Shown: positions 17,693 through 26,734 of the stretch, in pieces | Layout: each line of letters opens with the position of its first letter | Position numbering within the stretch: the stretch's first letter is position 1 | Assembly: GCA_964426135.1 (NCBI GenBank) | Contig: CAYRPN010000013.1 | Coordinates: forward strand, 1-64,000 | From: CAYRPN01 sp964426135 | GTDB lineage: Bacteria; Planctomycetota; Phycisphaerae; Phycisphaerales; Phycisphaeraceae | Length of the DNA: 64,000 nucleotides | Direction: 5' to 3' | Notes under the pieces: generated by a model | Databases searched by the model: none | What the model was told of the DNA's origin: nothing | The model's input: only the letters and a program-made list of their open reading frames with translations | Position numbers and translations under genes: made by a program

Positions 17693-18811
17693 ATGGAATA
17701 CGTGATGCCTGTTGCCGTTCATAACGCCCTGGTCGAGGCGGCGTACCGCAAGCGCGGCTTCAACGCCGAGGAATGCGCCCATGCCGCCAAGGTGAGCGAG
17801 AACGCCGCGTGGCACGGCATCAAGACGCACAACGCGATCAAGGCGCTGCACCTGGACGATCACTTCGGCTCCGGCAACAAGGCCAGCCCCGGTTGCGTGC
17901 CGGGGGCAACGATCATTAAGAAGCCGAGCAAGTTCGACGCGGCTCAGAAGTGGAATGCGAACAAGAAGCTCGGCCAGGCCGTCGCCGTCGAGGCGATGGA
18001 GGCGTGCTGCAAGATGGCGGACAAGTTCGGCGTGGGCATCGTCAGCGTCGATGCGGCGTTTCACTATCTCTGGGGCGGCGGCTACGTCATGGACGCGGCG
18101 AAGAAAGGCTACATCGCCTACACCAACTGCACCGCCGCGCTGGCGGAGGTCGTGCCCTTCGGCGGCAAGTTCCCGACCCTGGGCACCAACCCGCACTCGT
18201 GGGGCTTCCCCACCACCGACGCCATCGGCTACCCCATCGTGATCGACTGGGCGACCAGCACCGTCGCCATGGGCCGCGTGCAGCAGTTCAAGCGCGAGGG
18301 CAAGCAACTGCCCCCCGGCGCGGCGGTCGATAAGGACGGCAAGGAGACGACCGACCCCAACCAGGTCGCGGCGCTGATGACCTTCGGCCAGCACAAAGGC
18401 TACGGCATGTCGCTGATCAACGAACTGGTCGCGGGCCTGATCGGCGGCTCGCTGCCCACCATCCGCTGCCGGCCCGAAGCCGCGGCCAAGCTCGCGCCCG
18501 GCGGCGGCGAAAAAATGACGCCCAACTTTTTCTTCCAGGCGATTCACCCCGACGCGATGAGCTGCGGCCACTTCGCTAAGGGTCGCGATCAGAAGGCCAA
18601 CCTGAAAGCCGTGATCGACGACGTCATGGGCCACGGCAACAAGGACACCGGCCGGTGTATGCTGCCCGGCCAGATCGAGCACGACTCGGCGGTCAAGAGC
18701 CAGAAAGCCGGCGGCCTGATCTTCACCGAAGCGGAGATCGAAGAGTTCATCAAGATCGCGACGGAGGCGAATTACAAGTTCGACAAGAGCGCGTTGAAGC
18801 CGATGTCGTAA
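17693..18811 (+). CDS. Malate/L-lactate dehydrogenase family (Ldh_2) oxidoreductase
   Basis: NAD(P)-dependent 2-hydroxyacid dehydrogenase of the Ldh_2 family, which also contains ureidoglycolate, sulfolactate and delta-pyrroline-type enzymes. Features: WHGIKTHNAIKAL near residue 40, NANKKLGQAVAVEAM, the substrate/cofactor stretch VVPFGGKFPTLGTNPHSWGF, VIDWATSTVAMGRV, and GQHKGYGMSLINELVAGLIG. I chose ATG 17693 with AAAGGAAAAG just upstream (372 residues, normal length); the longer frame reads into a repeat. The 3' stop codon touches a MITE-like repeat. The substrate cannot be fixed. Confidence 0.9.
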   Translation: MEYVMPVAVHNALVEAAYRKRGFNAEECAHAAKVSENAAWHGIKTHNAIKALHLDDHFGSGNKASPGCVPGATIIKKPSKFDAAQKWNANKKLGQAVAVEAMEACCKMADKFGVGIVSVDAAFHYLWGGGYVMDAAKKGYIAYTNCTAALAEVVPFGGKFPTLGTNPHSWGFPTTDAIGYPIVIDWATSTVAMGRVQQFKREGKQLPPGAAVDKDGKETTDPNQVAALMTFGQHKGYGMSLINELVAGLIGGSLPTIRCRPEAAAKLAPGGGEKMTPNFFFQAIHPDAMSCGHFAKGRDQKANLKAVIDDVMGHGNKDTGRCMLPGQIEHDSAVKSQKAGGLIFTEAEIEEFIKIATEANYKFDKSALKPMS

Positions 18812-18912
18812 GGAGCCGTGCAGGATTAATTCCGCAGATTCGAATCGCTTCGTGCCCAGCCGGACGACTTGGAAAGTCGTCCCACATGCGATGTTGATCC
18901 TGCACGGCTCCT
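18811..18912. repeat. Copy 2 of the ~100-bp MITE-like repeat
   Basis: Terminal inverted arms AGGAGCCGTGCAGGAT and ATCCTGCACGGCTCCT are perfect complements, around the inner palindrome GACGACTTGGAAAGTCGTC. The first base overlaps the last base of the dehydrogenase stop codon. The copy at 43520 is in the opposite orientation. Confidence 0.95.
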
Positions 18913-18944
18913 AAGTTGCACACAGGTCTGCGCGGTTGCCATCC

Positions 18945-18970
18945 CGTTTAGCAGCGGGGCCTTGCCCCGC
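18945..18970. repeat. Short TTTAGC-capped palindrome, GCGGGGC stem
   Basis: GTTTAGCAGCGGGGCCTTGC continues to CCCGC, forming GCGGGG-CCTTG-CCCCGC about 80 bp before the Uma2 gene. Same cap and loop as the elements at 7110 and 9818, different stem. Confidence 0.7.
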
Positions 18971-19049
18971 ACGATGCCGCGCGCCACTGACCGTCTTCAT
19001 TGCGCTGCGCTAGGTTTCACGCTGCCCGGCTATAATCCCGGCATCACCG

Positions 19050-19622
19050 ATGTCGAGCCTGCAATCCAATCCGACGCCGACGCAATTGCTCACTGCCGAG
19101 CAGTTCTATGAGATGCCCGACGAAGGCGTGCCGACGGAACTCGTGCGGGGGAGGATCATCACCATGCCACCACCGGGGTATCGCCATGGTTTTGTGTGCA
19201 TGCAAGCCGGGTTTCTGCTGAAGTCATATCTGAGTCAACATCCGATCGGCACGGCGGTCGGAAACGACACTGGCGTCATCACCGAGCGCGGCCCTGACTC
19301 GGTGCGAGGTCCCGATGTCTCCTACTACAGCCACGAGCGCATCCCCAAAGGAGCGCAGCCCGTCGCCTGGCCAGACGTTTCACCCGATCTCGTTTTCGAG
19401 GTGCGATCGCCGTCGGATCGCTGGCCTCAGATTCTCCGCAAGGTCAGCGAATACCTCAACGCCAACGTGAACCTCGTCTGCGTCCTCGACCCGCAAACGC
19501 AGACGGCCCATCTCTATCGCAGCGACGAACAAGTGCGCGTGTTCGGCGCGGAAGAAGAAATCGTCTTCGCGCCGGTCCTGCCTGATTGGCGGCTGAAGGT
19601 CAGCCAGTTCTTCGTCGACTGA
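19050..19622 (+). CDS. Uma2 family (DUF820) putative endonuclease-fold protein
   Basis: A 190-residue protein with the typical order of the Uma2 family: LLTAEQFYEMPDEGVPTELV, RGRIITMPPPGYRHG, VGNDTGVIT, SVRGPDVSYYS, PDLVFEVRSPSDRW, KVSEYLNANVNLVCVLDP. The acidic/E-V residues fit the PD-(D/E)XK nuclease fold. Family knowledge: very common in cyanobacteria and planctomycetes, sometimes tied to mobile elements; biological role unsettled. It stands just downstream of two palindromic repeats. Confidence 0.92.
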   Translation: MSSLQSNPTPTQLLTAEQFYEMPDEGVPTELVRGRIITMPPPGYRHGFVCMQAGFLLKSYLSQHPIGTAVGNDTGVITERGPDSVRGPDVSYYSHERIPKGAQPVAWPDVSPDLVFEVRSPSDRWPQILRKVSEYLNANVNLVCVLDPQTQTAHLYRSDEQVRVFGAEEEIVFAPVLPDWRLKVSQFFVD

Positions 19623-19670
19623 TTCACATCGTTCGCACCGCGATTACCCCTTTCCCAGCGGGAGGCTTCC

Positions 19671-20852
19671 GTGAAAACATTCGCCTCATTCCTCCTTGGC
19701 TGCGTTCTGCTTCTCACCGGCTGCCTCGAACTCGTCGGGCAACGCATCGGCATCCACTACGACGCGGCCAAGGACGAGCTGCGCATCCTCATCCACTACG
19801 ACGGCATTCACGACAGCGGCAACCAGCAGTTCGGCGACGGCGCCGGGCAACTGACGGAAGCGATCGCCGACGGCAACATCCTGATCATGGACTGGCCGCT
19901 CCATTTCCCGCTCAAGAAGATCGTGGCGGCCGCGGCGGACCAGAACCTCCCGCAGGAGGTGCGCGACTTTGTGGACCTGCTGCCCAAGTCGGTGGAGGTC
20001 ACCGCACTGGGCTGGTACCGCGATCCGCAGGAACGCATCGGCGGCGCGCAGCTGGTCACCGTCCGCAACGCCAAGACCTTCATCGCCAAGGCGAACGCCG
20101 CGATCAGCGCGGGGATTCTTCAGATGCCCGCCGGCGAGCCGGAGGAAATCAGACGGAGCGTCGCGCTGATCCGCAAGGCCGCCAAGGACGGTCACACGTG
20201 GCTTTCGCTGGACGGGTACTCGCTGAAGGTTTCGCTGCCCGTGCATCGCACGGAGTGGGCCCGCGTCAAGGCGAAGGGGATGAAGCAGGCGCTGGAGCAT
20301 CTCTTCGCCATCTCAAGCCAGCCGCCGGAAAATGCGGATGGCAGTCGTCGCGTGTACGACCCGATCGTCCGCGGTCTGACGTGCCTGCCGATCAACTACA
20401 GCGAGACCGATGGAGGCATTTCACTGACGCTTGGCGATTCCAAGGCGCCATCCACGATCCGCCTCGAAAACCTCAAGGACTACAAGCCCAACCTGGAGAA
20501 GGCGGTGCAGGAGAAAGTGCAGCACAATCTTGACGACGTGATGCTGCCTTATGTGCTGGGCCACAAGGTGCGTGGCGACAAGCACTCGGCGCTCGTGGCA
20601 TCGCTGCTGCCCCTGATGCCGCCGGAGGAGCGAGTGCGGTCGCTTATGCGCGCCGTGCGCGGCAAAGACGCGAAGACGACCGCCGAAGCCGTGAAGAAGC
20701 TCGAAGACCTTGCGGAGGAATGGAACGAGAAAGAAGGATTCCCCACCGCGCCCAAGCCCGGCGGCACCGGCGAGGAATACCTCGATCGCTGGGCCACGTG
20801 GTATCGCGAGATGATACGGTTTCCGCTGGGCAGCGATGTAATCTTGCCTTGA
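19671..20852 (+). CDS. Lipoprotein of unknown function
   Basis: A 393-residue protein with GTG start and a GGGAGG ribosome site 6 bp upstream. The N-terminus is a lipoprotein signal with lipobox LLTGC (Cys at about residue 18). The remainder is soluble, with no repeats and no catalytic motif that I recognise. It follows Uma2 by 48 bp and converges on another lipoprotein gene. Expected location is the periplasm or inner face of the outer membrane. Confidence 0.75.
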   Translation: MKTFASFLLGCVLLLTGCLELVGQRIGIHYDAAKDELRILIHYDGIHDSGNQQFGDGAGQLTEAIADGNILIMDWPLHFPLKKIVAAAADQNLPQEVRDFVDLLPKSVEVTALGWYRDPQERIGGAQLVTVRNAKTFIAKANAAISAGILQMPAGEPEEIRRSVALIRKAAKDGHTWLSLDGYSLKVSLPVHRTEWARVKAKGMKQALEHLFAISSQPPENADGSRRVYDPIVRGLTCLPINYSETDGGISLTLGDSKAPSTIRLENLKDYKPNLEKAVQEKVQHNLDDVMLPYVLGHKVRGDKHSALVASLLPLMPPEERVRSLMRAVRGKDAKTTAEAVKKLEDLAEEWNEKEGFPTAPKPGGTGEEYLDRWATWYREMIRFPLGSDVILP

Positions 20853-20886
20853 TCGCCGCGGGTGTGAACGCGGCGACCCATTCGCC

Positions 20887-22113
20887 TCACCCGCGCTTCT
20901 CAGCCTTCTTCTCCGTCGGCCGCACCAGCGTCGGATCCGCCACGATATTGATCGGCACGCTCACTTCGTCGCGCGTGCCGCCCTGCAGATCGCGCACCCG
21001 CACCTTCAGCACGTACTTGCCCACCCCCAGCCGCGAAGGAAGCCGCGTCGGCTGCACGATGAAAAAATCGCGGCGCTTGTTGCGCGATTCGTCGACGATC
21101 TGTTCCTCCGGCTGCTGCCACACCGCCAGCCCGTCCGACTCGTTGTAGAGCACCAGTTCCTGGCTCAGTTTCACCTGGTGGCTGTTGCCCGTCTCGCTGC
21201 GGGCGGACTTGAAGTGGTCGACCTCGACGTAGATGACCATCGGATGCTCGCGGCCGGCGAGGAACGTGTCGGACGCCAGTTCCTCATAAACGCCGAAGCC
21301 GCGGACTCGTTCGCACAGTTTCACGGAGCGCAGCGCCACCGGCTGCTCGCCGATGATCGCGTTGATTTTCTCGGAAATGGCGTTGCGATCCACCGTCTGC
21401 CCGGAGGCCACCTGCTGACCCAGCGTGCTGAACAGCTCGTGAAACTGCTTCGCCAGTTCGCGCTGCGAAGGCCTCATCTTCCCCAGTTCAGCCGGGTCGA
21501 GCTTGAAGCTCGGGTCCGCCAGCGCCAGCGCGGCATAGCTGAGCGCCGCGTTGGCGTCGCCGTCGCCGCTGTCGGCGATGCGCTGGCGCAGCAGTTTCAC
21601 CAACGTCTCACGGTCCATCTCGCCGGCGGGCTTGGTGGCAGGCGCGGGATTGGCGGGCGTGATCGGTTTCTCGGTGGCCGCGGCCGGGGTGCCCGTTGCG
21701 GCCGCATCGACAACCTTGGGACTGGCGGCCACTTCGGTGCGCAGATCGCGCGGGTCCACCCACGTAATGCGCGTAGGCTTCGACTCCACCGGCGGCGGAA
21801 CCACGCCCGGATCGCCGCGATCAGGCGTCGCCGCCTCGGTCTGCCGCGATTCGTGCCGGCGCTTGCTGGTTTCGATGGCATCGATCAGCCGCTGAGCCTG
21901 GGCATCGACCTGTTCTTCAACGGCGGCGGCGTCGGGCTCGGCGCGGGGCTGGGCCGACTTGGCGGCGCGCGAAGGCTGCGTCGCAGCCGGTTTGACGGCT
22001 GCGCCTTTCGCCGGCGCCGCCGGGGCGGCGGATTGCGCGGCGCAACCTGCGAGCCCCAGCCCGCACGAAGCAAAAAAAGTGAACGTCAGTGAACGAGAGA
22101 GGACCAATCGCAT
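20887..22113 (-). CDS. Lipoprotein with Ala/Pro/Thr-rich linker, unknown function
   Basis: Starts at ATG 22113 with a strong AGGAGG site; 408 residues. The signal ends in a lipobox (LGLAGC). Residues about 25-185 are a low-complexity Ala/Pro/Lys linker; the folded part (about 190-400) carries QRIADSGDGDANAALSYAAL and a C-terminal beta-rich piece ending VKVRDLQGGTRDEVSVPIN. The end resembles a bacterial Ig-like or filament-binding surface. It is followed downstream by the convergent lipoprotein and lies after holA on the same strand. No function assigned. Confidence 0.78.
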   Translation of the reverse strand: MRLVLSRSLTFTFFASCGLGLAGCAAQSAAPAAPAKGAAVKPAATQPSRAAKSAQPRAEPDAAAVEEQVDAQAQRLIDAIETSKRRHESRQTEAATPDRGDPGVVPPPVESKPTRITWVDPRDLRTEVAASPKVVDAAATGTPAAATEKPITPANPAPATKPAGEMDRETLVKLLRQRIADSGDGDANAALSYAALALADPSFKLDPAELGKMRPSQRELAKQFHELFSTLGQQVASGQTVDRNAISEKINAIIGEQPVALRSVKLCERVRGFGVYEELASDTFLAGREHPMVIYVEVDHFKSARSETGNSHQVKLSQELVLYNESDGLAVWQQPEEQIVDESRNKRRDFFIVQPTRLPSRLGVGKYVLKVRVRDLQGGTRDEVSVPINIVADPTLVRPTEKKAEKRG

Positions 22114-22239
22114 GAGCGCCTCCTGCGCGGGTATCCGGGGAGAACCATCACCGGTTGCGTGCCATCCATGGCGGCATTCGGGCAGCGTGGGGTGCCGCGA
22201 CGATCGGCGCATCGAACGAGCCCGCCGCCGGCGACACCC

Positions 22240-23265
22240 TCACTTCAGTACATCGGCCAGCGTGGCGGAAAAACATTCGAGATTCGACAGGGCCTTGCCG
22301 AACCCGGATTTCGACCGGATGTCGTGGCGGATGATGCGGGCCAGCATGTCGCCGGTGGTCGCGAAATCGAAGCGATTCAGGGCTTTGAAGAACGGGTCCT
22401 TGCGCTCGCGAAAGATCTTCAACTGCCCCGCCACATCCCACTCGGTCACGCCCTGCGCCCGAAGCGCCCGAGCCAGGTGAAATTTGCGAATCAGGTCCGC
22501 GACGAAGAAAAGCACCAGCACGTCCGGCTGATCGGAGAGCTCCACGAGTTCGTGAATGGTCTCGATGATCCGGCCGGCAGGATTGCTTCCCGGCACGCCC
22601 GGCCTGGCCGGACTGTTGATCGCGGCAAGCACCGCCTCCTGGACGGCCCATGCTTCCTCGTCGCTGCCGCGGCCGGCGATCTGGCGGATCGCGTCCTGCG
22701 GGATCGCCTCGCCCTCATCCACCATCAGCGCGAGCTTGGCCATCTCGTTGTCCAGCCGCATCAGGTTGCAGCCCAGGCGATCGACGAGCATGGCCGCCGC
22801 CGCATCGTCGAGCTTGCGCTGGTGATGGCTGACCGCCCGCTCCTGGATCCACGCGACAGCCTCGCCGCTCTTGACCGCTTCATGCTTGTGTTTCGCGCCG
22901 ACTTTCTCCACCAGCTTGTCGAACTTCGGGCTGTTCCAGTTCACACTGCGCAGGACAAGCGTGGAGCCGTCGGCCGGGTTCTCCGCGTAGCGTTCCAGAA
23001 GGTCGCGATGGCTCTTGATGAACTCGTCGGCGTTGTCCACCACGACGAGACGATAAGGCTGAAAGAACGACGCGGTGCGCAGCTCGTCGAACACCTCGGC
23101 CGGCTGAGCTGTTGCTCCATCGAACATCTTCGCATCGATCTCGGCGCCGTGGGCTTCATTCAGAGCATGCCGCAGAGCGAGGAAATCCTCGCGCTTGAGC
23201 ATCTCCTCCTCACCGCAGAGGATGAGGATGCGGGTATCCGGGCCGAGTTTCGATTTTCTGGCCAT
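22240..23265 (-). CDS. holA: DNA polymerase III delta subunit
   Basis: Clamp-loader subunit that opens the beta sliding clamp. 341 residues, normal for HolA. Seen: ILILCGEEEMLKREDFLALR near the N-terminus, a middle AAA-like lid region with LVVVDNADEFIKSHRD, and the C-terminal helical collar (DLIRKFHLARALRAQG). HolA lacks a functional Walker A, and none is seen. Start at ATG 23265 (MARKSKLG) fits the family; the longer frame is read through a repeat. It is 126 bp upstream of the lipoprotein gene on the same strand. Confidence 0.85.
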   Translation of the reverse strand: MARKSKLGPDTRILILCGEEEMLKREDFLALRHALNEAHGAEIDAKMFDGATAQPAEVFDELRTASFFQPYRLVVVDNADEFIKSHRDLLERYAENPADGSTLVLRSVNWNSPKFDKLVEKVGAKHKHEAVKSGEAVAWIQERAVSHHQRKLDDAAAAMLVDRLGCNLMRLDNEMAKLALMVDEGEAIPQDAIRQIAGRGSDEEAWAVQEAVLAAINSPARPGVPGSNPAGRIIETIHELVELSDQPDVLVLFFVADLIRKFHLARALRAQGVTEWDVAGQLKIFRERKDPFFKALNRFDFATTGDMLARIIRHDIRSKSGFGKALSNLECFSATLADVLK

Positions 23266-23320
23266 GGCGGGATTGTAGTGAAGAAAAGGTCGGTCGCGGT
23301 CTGGTGCGAGACGCGAGTCC

Positions 23321-23466
23321 GTTAGCCCCCGGCTCCGCCGGGGGAAGCCGCGGCCAAGGCGGACCATGCGCGCGTTGAATGAACGTCGTGAAACGGCCAC
23401 GACCGTGCGAGCTTGCCCGTAGCGCGGCTGTCCCGTTTCCCACCCCCGGCGGAGCCGGGGGCTAAC
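23321..23466. repeat. GTTAGCCCCCGG inverted-repeat element
   Basis: GTTAGCCCCCGGCTCCGCCG at the left and CCCCCGGCGGAGCCGGGGGC at the right are inverse complements, giving a large hairpin between the cyclase gene end and holA. A half copy is embedded in the OstA-like gene at 2127. Confidence 0.92.
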
Positions 23467-23511
23467 AGCCAGAGGCCCCAATGGGATGCGCGTCCTGCGA
23501 CTGCCACACGC

Positions 23512-26500
23512 CTACTTCTCCGTCAGCGCGATGCTGCCGTCGAACTCGGGGCCGGGCGGGTTCTTCAGGTATTCCTCGCAGCGAAGCTGATAGAGCAATT
23601 GGAGCTTGGTCGGGTTGATGAAGTTGTCCAGTTCGCGCACGCGCTGGAGGCAGTCGGCGAATTTGCCGGCCATGTAGGCATCCACCATTGCCGTCGTCAT
23701 TTCGACCAGCTTCTTCTGATGATCCGTGGCTTCACTGTGCGGCGCCAGAGGTTCGTAGACACGGATGCCTTCGCTCTTGCCGACGACCTGCAGCTTGGCG
23801 ATGGGCCGGCAGAGAAAGACATCTTTCACCAGTTCGTAGGTTCGCCCGCCCATCATCACGAGGGTGCCGGTGGCCTTGTTCGCGGATTCGAGTCGGGCGC
23901 TGGTGTTGACGGTGTCGCCCAGCACGGTGTAGTCGGCGCGCTGGGCGATGCCTGCGTCGCCGACGATGACGTTGCCGGTGTTGATGCCGGCGCGCATTTT
24001 CACGGTGGGCAGTTTCTGCTTTTTCAGTTCCTCGTTGAACGGAACCATCGCCTCCTGCATGCGGACGACGGTGGTGACGGCATCCAGGGCGTGCCACTGA
24101 TTGTCCATGGGCGCGCCGAAGAAAAACATGATGCCGTCGCCGAGGAATTTATTGAGGAAGCCGCGGCGTTCCTGCGGTTTGCTCGGATCGGTGACGATGG
24201 GCACCATGCGGCCCAGGTAGTCGTTGAGCATGGAGACGGTGCGTTCCTGCAACTTTTCACTGAGCGTGGTGAATCCCTGCAGATCGGTGAAGATCACGGT
24301 CAGCTCTTTTTTCTGGCCGTCGACTTTCGCCTGATCCGGATTATCGATGACGTAGTTCACCAGCGCGGGGTCGACATAGCTGCGGAAGCGGTTCTCGATG
24401 TGCTTTCGCTCGGCGCGTTCGACGATGAACCGCATCAGCGTGCAGCCGGACCAGACCAGCGTGACGGCAAGCATCGGAGCGGCGGCGCCGACGATGAGAT
24501 TCAGGTAATCGAACTGGTAGAAGAAGTTCAGGGCCAGATACGCCGCCACCAGCGTGACGGACGACGCCAGCGCGGTGAAGGGATGAAAGCGGATGGCGAT
24601 GACGGTGGCGATCAGGCCGATGAGCAGCGTGAACCCGCGCGTGACCCAGGGCGACGTCTTGCGCCAGAAGTCGCCGGTCATCAGGGCGCTGAACACGACG
24701 CCGTGCACGATGGGCCCGGGGCAGCGCGTATGCAGGCTGGTCTGCACGATGTCGAGGCGGCCGACCGCGGTCCAGCCGACGATGACCGCTCTGCCTTCGG
24801 TCTTCTCGCGCAGTTCGGCGCGCTGATCGACCAATCGCTGCCGCAGCACGAGAATCTTGCGCAGATCGATCAGCGCCCTCCTCATGTTGACCAGTTGCTT
24901 TCGTTCGTCGTCCGAGGGGGACTCCTTGAGGAATTTCTCGAAGTCTTCGCCCGACATGAGATCGATCTTGCCGACCGCTTCGGAGAGCGCTTCGAGTTCG
25001 CCGCGCTTGGTCAGAGCGTCCAGATAGGCGAGCGCCGCCTCGGAATCGGGAAACGGATTTTTCACCAGTTCATCGAGGCGCGTGTTGTCGCCCGATGCTT
25101 CGAACAGTTCCTTCAGCGCCGGCTCGATCACCTTGGTGTTCTTCTGCAACTGCTGATCGAGCTGCAGCGCCTGCCAGTAGAGCACCATGGGCAGATGCTG
25201 CGCGGTGTCGTTGAACTTGCCCCAGTCGAACATGTGCAGCCAGGCGTTGGCGTCGTCCGTGTCGGGTCGGCCGAACCAGGGGATGTACATCACCATGCCG
25301 AAGTTCCGCCCCGCCGCCGGCGAGTAGCGCGTGAACACGGGAATCTGCATGCGCGTGCCGTCGGCCCTGGGGACGACGATCGAGTGCTCGTTGATCTCGA
25401 TGGCGTGTACATCGATGCCTTCGTACATGCACATGAGCATGAGCGCGAACTGCGGATAGAGCCGGCCATCCACCTCCATGAAGAGAGGCACCGCCCGCAC
25501 GATGCCGTCCGTGTCAGAGCGGTAGTCCACGAAGCTCGTCGTGGCGACGGCGTTGGCGAGCACCGGGATCGGCGGCAGGTTCTTGCGGTACTCGATCGCC
25601 CGCGTCAGGTCCGGCGGCACCGGACGGGTGATGCGATGAAGCAGGTGGAACGACACCGCCTTGTAATACTGCTGGCGAAAGAGTCCGTCCGGCAGCGATT
25701 TTTTCGTGCGCTGCACTTCGTCGGGAAAGAGGTGCCTGCGCACCTGCTCCTCCGTGGGCAGGCCGTAGTAGCCGACGGGCGAATCCGTCGTCGCCTCAGG
25801 CTGCGGCGCTTCCGTTTCTGGCACGGGCGTCGAAACCGCCTCCTGCTTCGGCGGCTCCACTCTCTCCGGCTTAAGCGACGTCAGCGCCGCCGTGATCAGT
25901 TCGAGCAGCGCATCCTCGCGGGCGGTGGTGAAGTTGTCCTCGAAGCCGCCGAGCTTTTCCAGATCGACGCCCTGCGCCTGCAGGGCCGCGTACACGTCCG
26001 CCTTGTTCTGATCCGGATTCCGCTTCAACTCATTGCGAATGGCGGCGTACAGCGGGTGGTCCACGCGATCGATGAACGCGATCGGCAGCATGGCGCCATC
26101 GAAGTTCTTCAGCGCCTGCGCGAACTCGCTGTTGTGCTCGACCTCTTCAAACACGCCGCGAAACCATCGCCGCGCGGGCTGCCCGGGCTTCTGCACGGTT
26201 CGCAGGTACTCGGCGTCGACCCTGTTGTGATCGACTTCCTGGGCCTCGGAAAAAATCACGTCGAACCCGATGACTTTCGCACCGGAGCGCTTGATCTCGT
26301 TGGTCAGCTCCGCCAGGATCGATCGAGGCCAGGGCCAGGGACCGATCGCCTGGAAGCTCGGATCATCCATGTCGATGTGCAGAATCTGCTTCGACGGCGG
26401 CGGCGTGTGCTTCTGGAATCGCTTGGCGCGCCAGTCGTAAATCGGGCGCTCCAGGTTCTGCAGCAGGCCTTCCTCGCCGCCCCAGTCCAGGCCGAGGATC

Positions 26501-26565
26501 ACCAATGTCAGAAACAACCCCAGGAGGCTGTTCTGCACCAGAATGCGTTTCTCAATGCGCGTCAT
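23512..26565 (-). CDS. CHASE2-domain class III adenylate cyclase
   Basis: Makes cAMP from ATP; membrane protein of 1017 residues starting at MTRIEKRIL (26565). N-terminal helix, then a periplasmic CHASE2 sensor (ILHIDMDDPSFQAIGPWPWP, VIGFDVIFSE, IVRAVPLFMEVDGRLYPQFA) that is enlarged by long charged/helical insertions. About three membrane helices follow (roughly residues 640-700), then the cyclase domain: metal-binding TVIFTDLQGFTTL near residue 758, NKFLGDGIMFFFG, INTGNVIVGDAG, and DYTVLGDTVNTSARLES, whose Lys, Asp, Asn and Arg positions fit an active adenylate cyclase. It is transcribed away from the double thioredoxin gene. Confidence 0.92.
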   Translation of the reverse strand: MTRIEKRILVQNSLLGLFLTLVILGLDWGGEEGLLQNLERPIYDWRAKRFQKHTPPPSKQILHIDMDDPSFQAIGPWPWPRSILAELTNEIKRSGAKVIGFDVIFSEAQEVDHNRVDAEYLRTVQKPGQPARRWFRGVFEEVEHNSEFAQALKNFDGAMLPIAFIDRVDHPLYAAIRNELKRNPDQNKADVYAALQAQGVDLEKLGGFEDNFTTAREDALLELITAALTSLKPERVEPPKQEAVSTPVPETEAPQPEATTDSPVGYYGLPTEEQVRRHLFPDEVQRTKKSLPDGLFRQQYYKAVSFHLLHRITRPVPPDLTRAIEYRKNLPPIPVLANAVATTSFVDYRSDTDGIVRAVPLFMEVDGRLYPQFALMLMCMYEGIDVHAIEINEHSIVVPRADGTRMQIPVFTRYSPAAGRNFGMVMYIPWFGRPDTDDANAWLHMFDWGKFNDTAQHLPMVLYWQALQLDQQLQKNTKVIEPALKELFEASGDNTRLDELVKNPFPDSEAALAYLDALTKRGELEALSEAVGKIDLMSGEDFEKFLKESPSDDERKQLVNMRRALIDLRKILVLRQRLVDQRAELREKTEGRAVIVGWTAVGRLDIVQTSLHTRCPGPIVHGVVFSALMTGDFWRKTSPWVTRGFTLLIGLIATVIAIRFHPFTALASSVTLVAAYLALNFFYQFDYLNLIVGAAAPMLAVTLVWSGCTLMRFIVERAERKHIENRFRSYVDPALVNYVIDNPDQAKVDGQKKELTVIFTDLQGFTTLSEKLQERTVSMLNDYLGRMVPIVTDPSKPQERRGFLNKFLGDGIMFFFGAPMDNQWHALDAVTTVVRMQEAMVPFNEELKKQKLPTVKMRAGINTGNVIVGDAGIAQRADYTVLGDTVNTSARLESANKATGTLVMMGGRTYELVKDVFLCRPIAKLQVVGKSEGIRVYEPLAPHSEATDHQKKLVEMTTAMVDAYMAGKFADCLQRVRELDNFINPTKLQLLYQLRCEEYLKNPPGPEFDGSIALTEK

Positions 26566-26734
26566 GGGAAGGCAGAGGACAGAGGGCAGGAGCCGGCCGT
26601 TCAGCGACGGGGCTTGCCCCGTTCTTCTTCGCTTCCAAACCAACCTCCGTTACAAACCTATTACACACCTCTAGGCTATCATTGTTTCATCGGTCCCCGC
26701 GACCGGTTCAGTCCAACACTCATGGAGTCCTCGC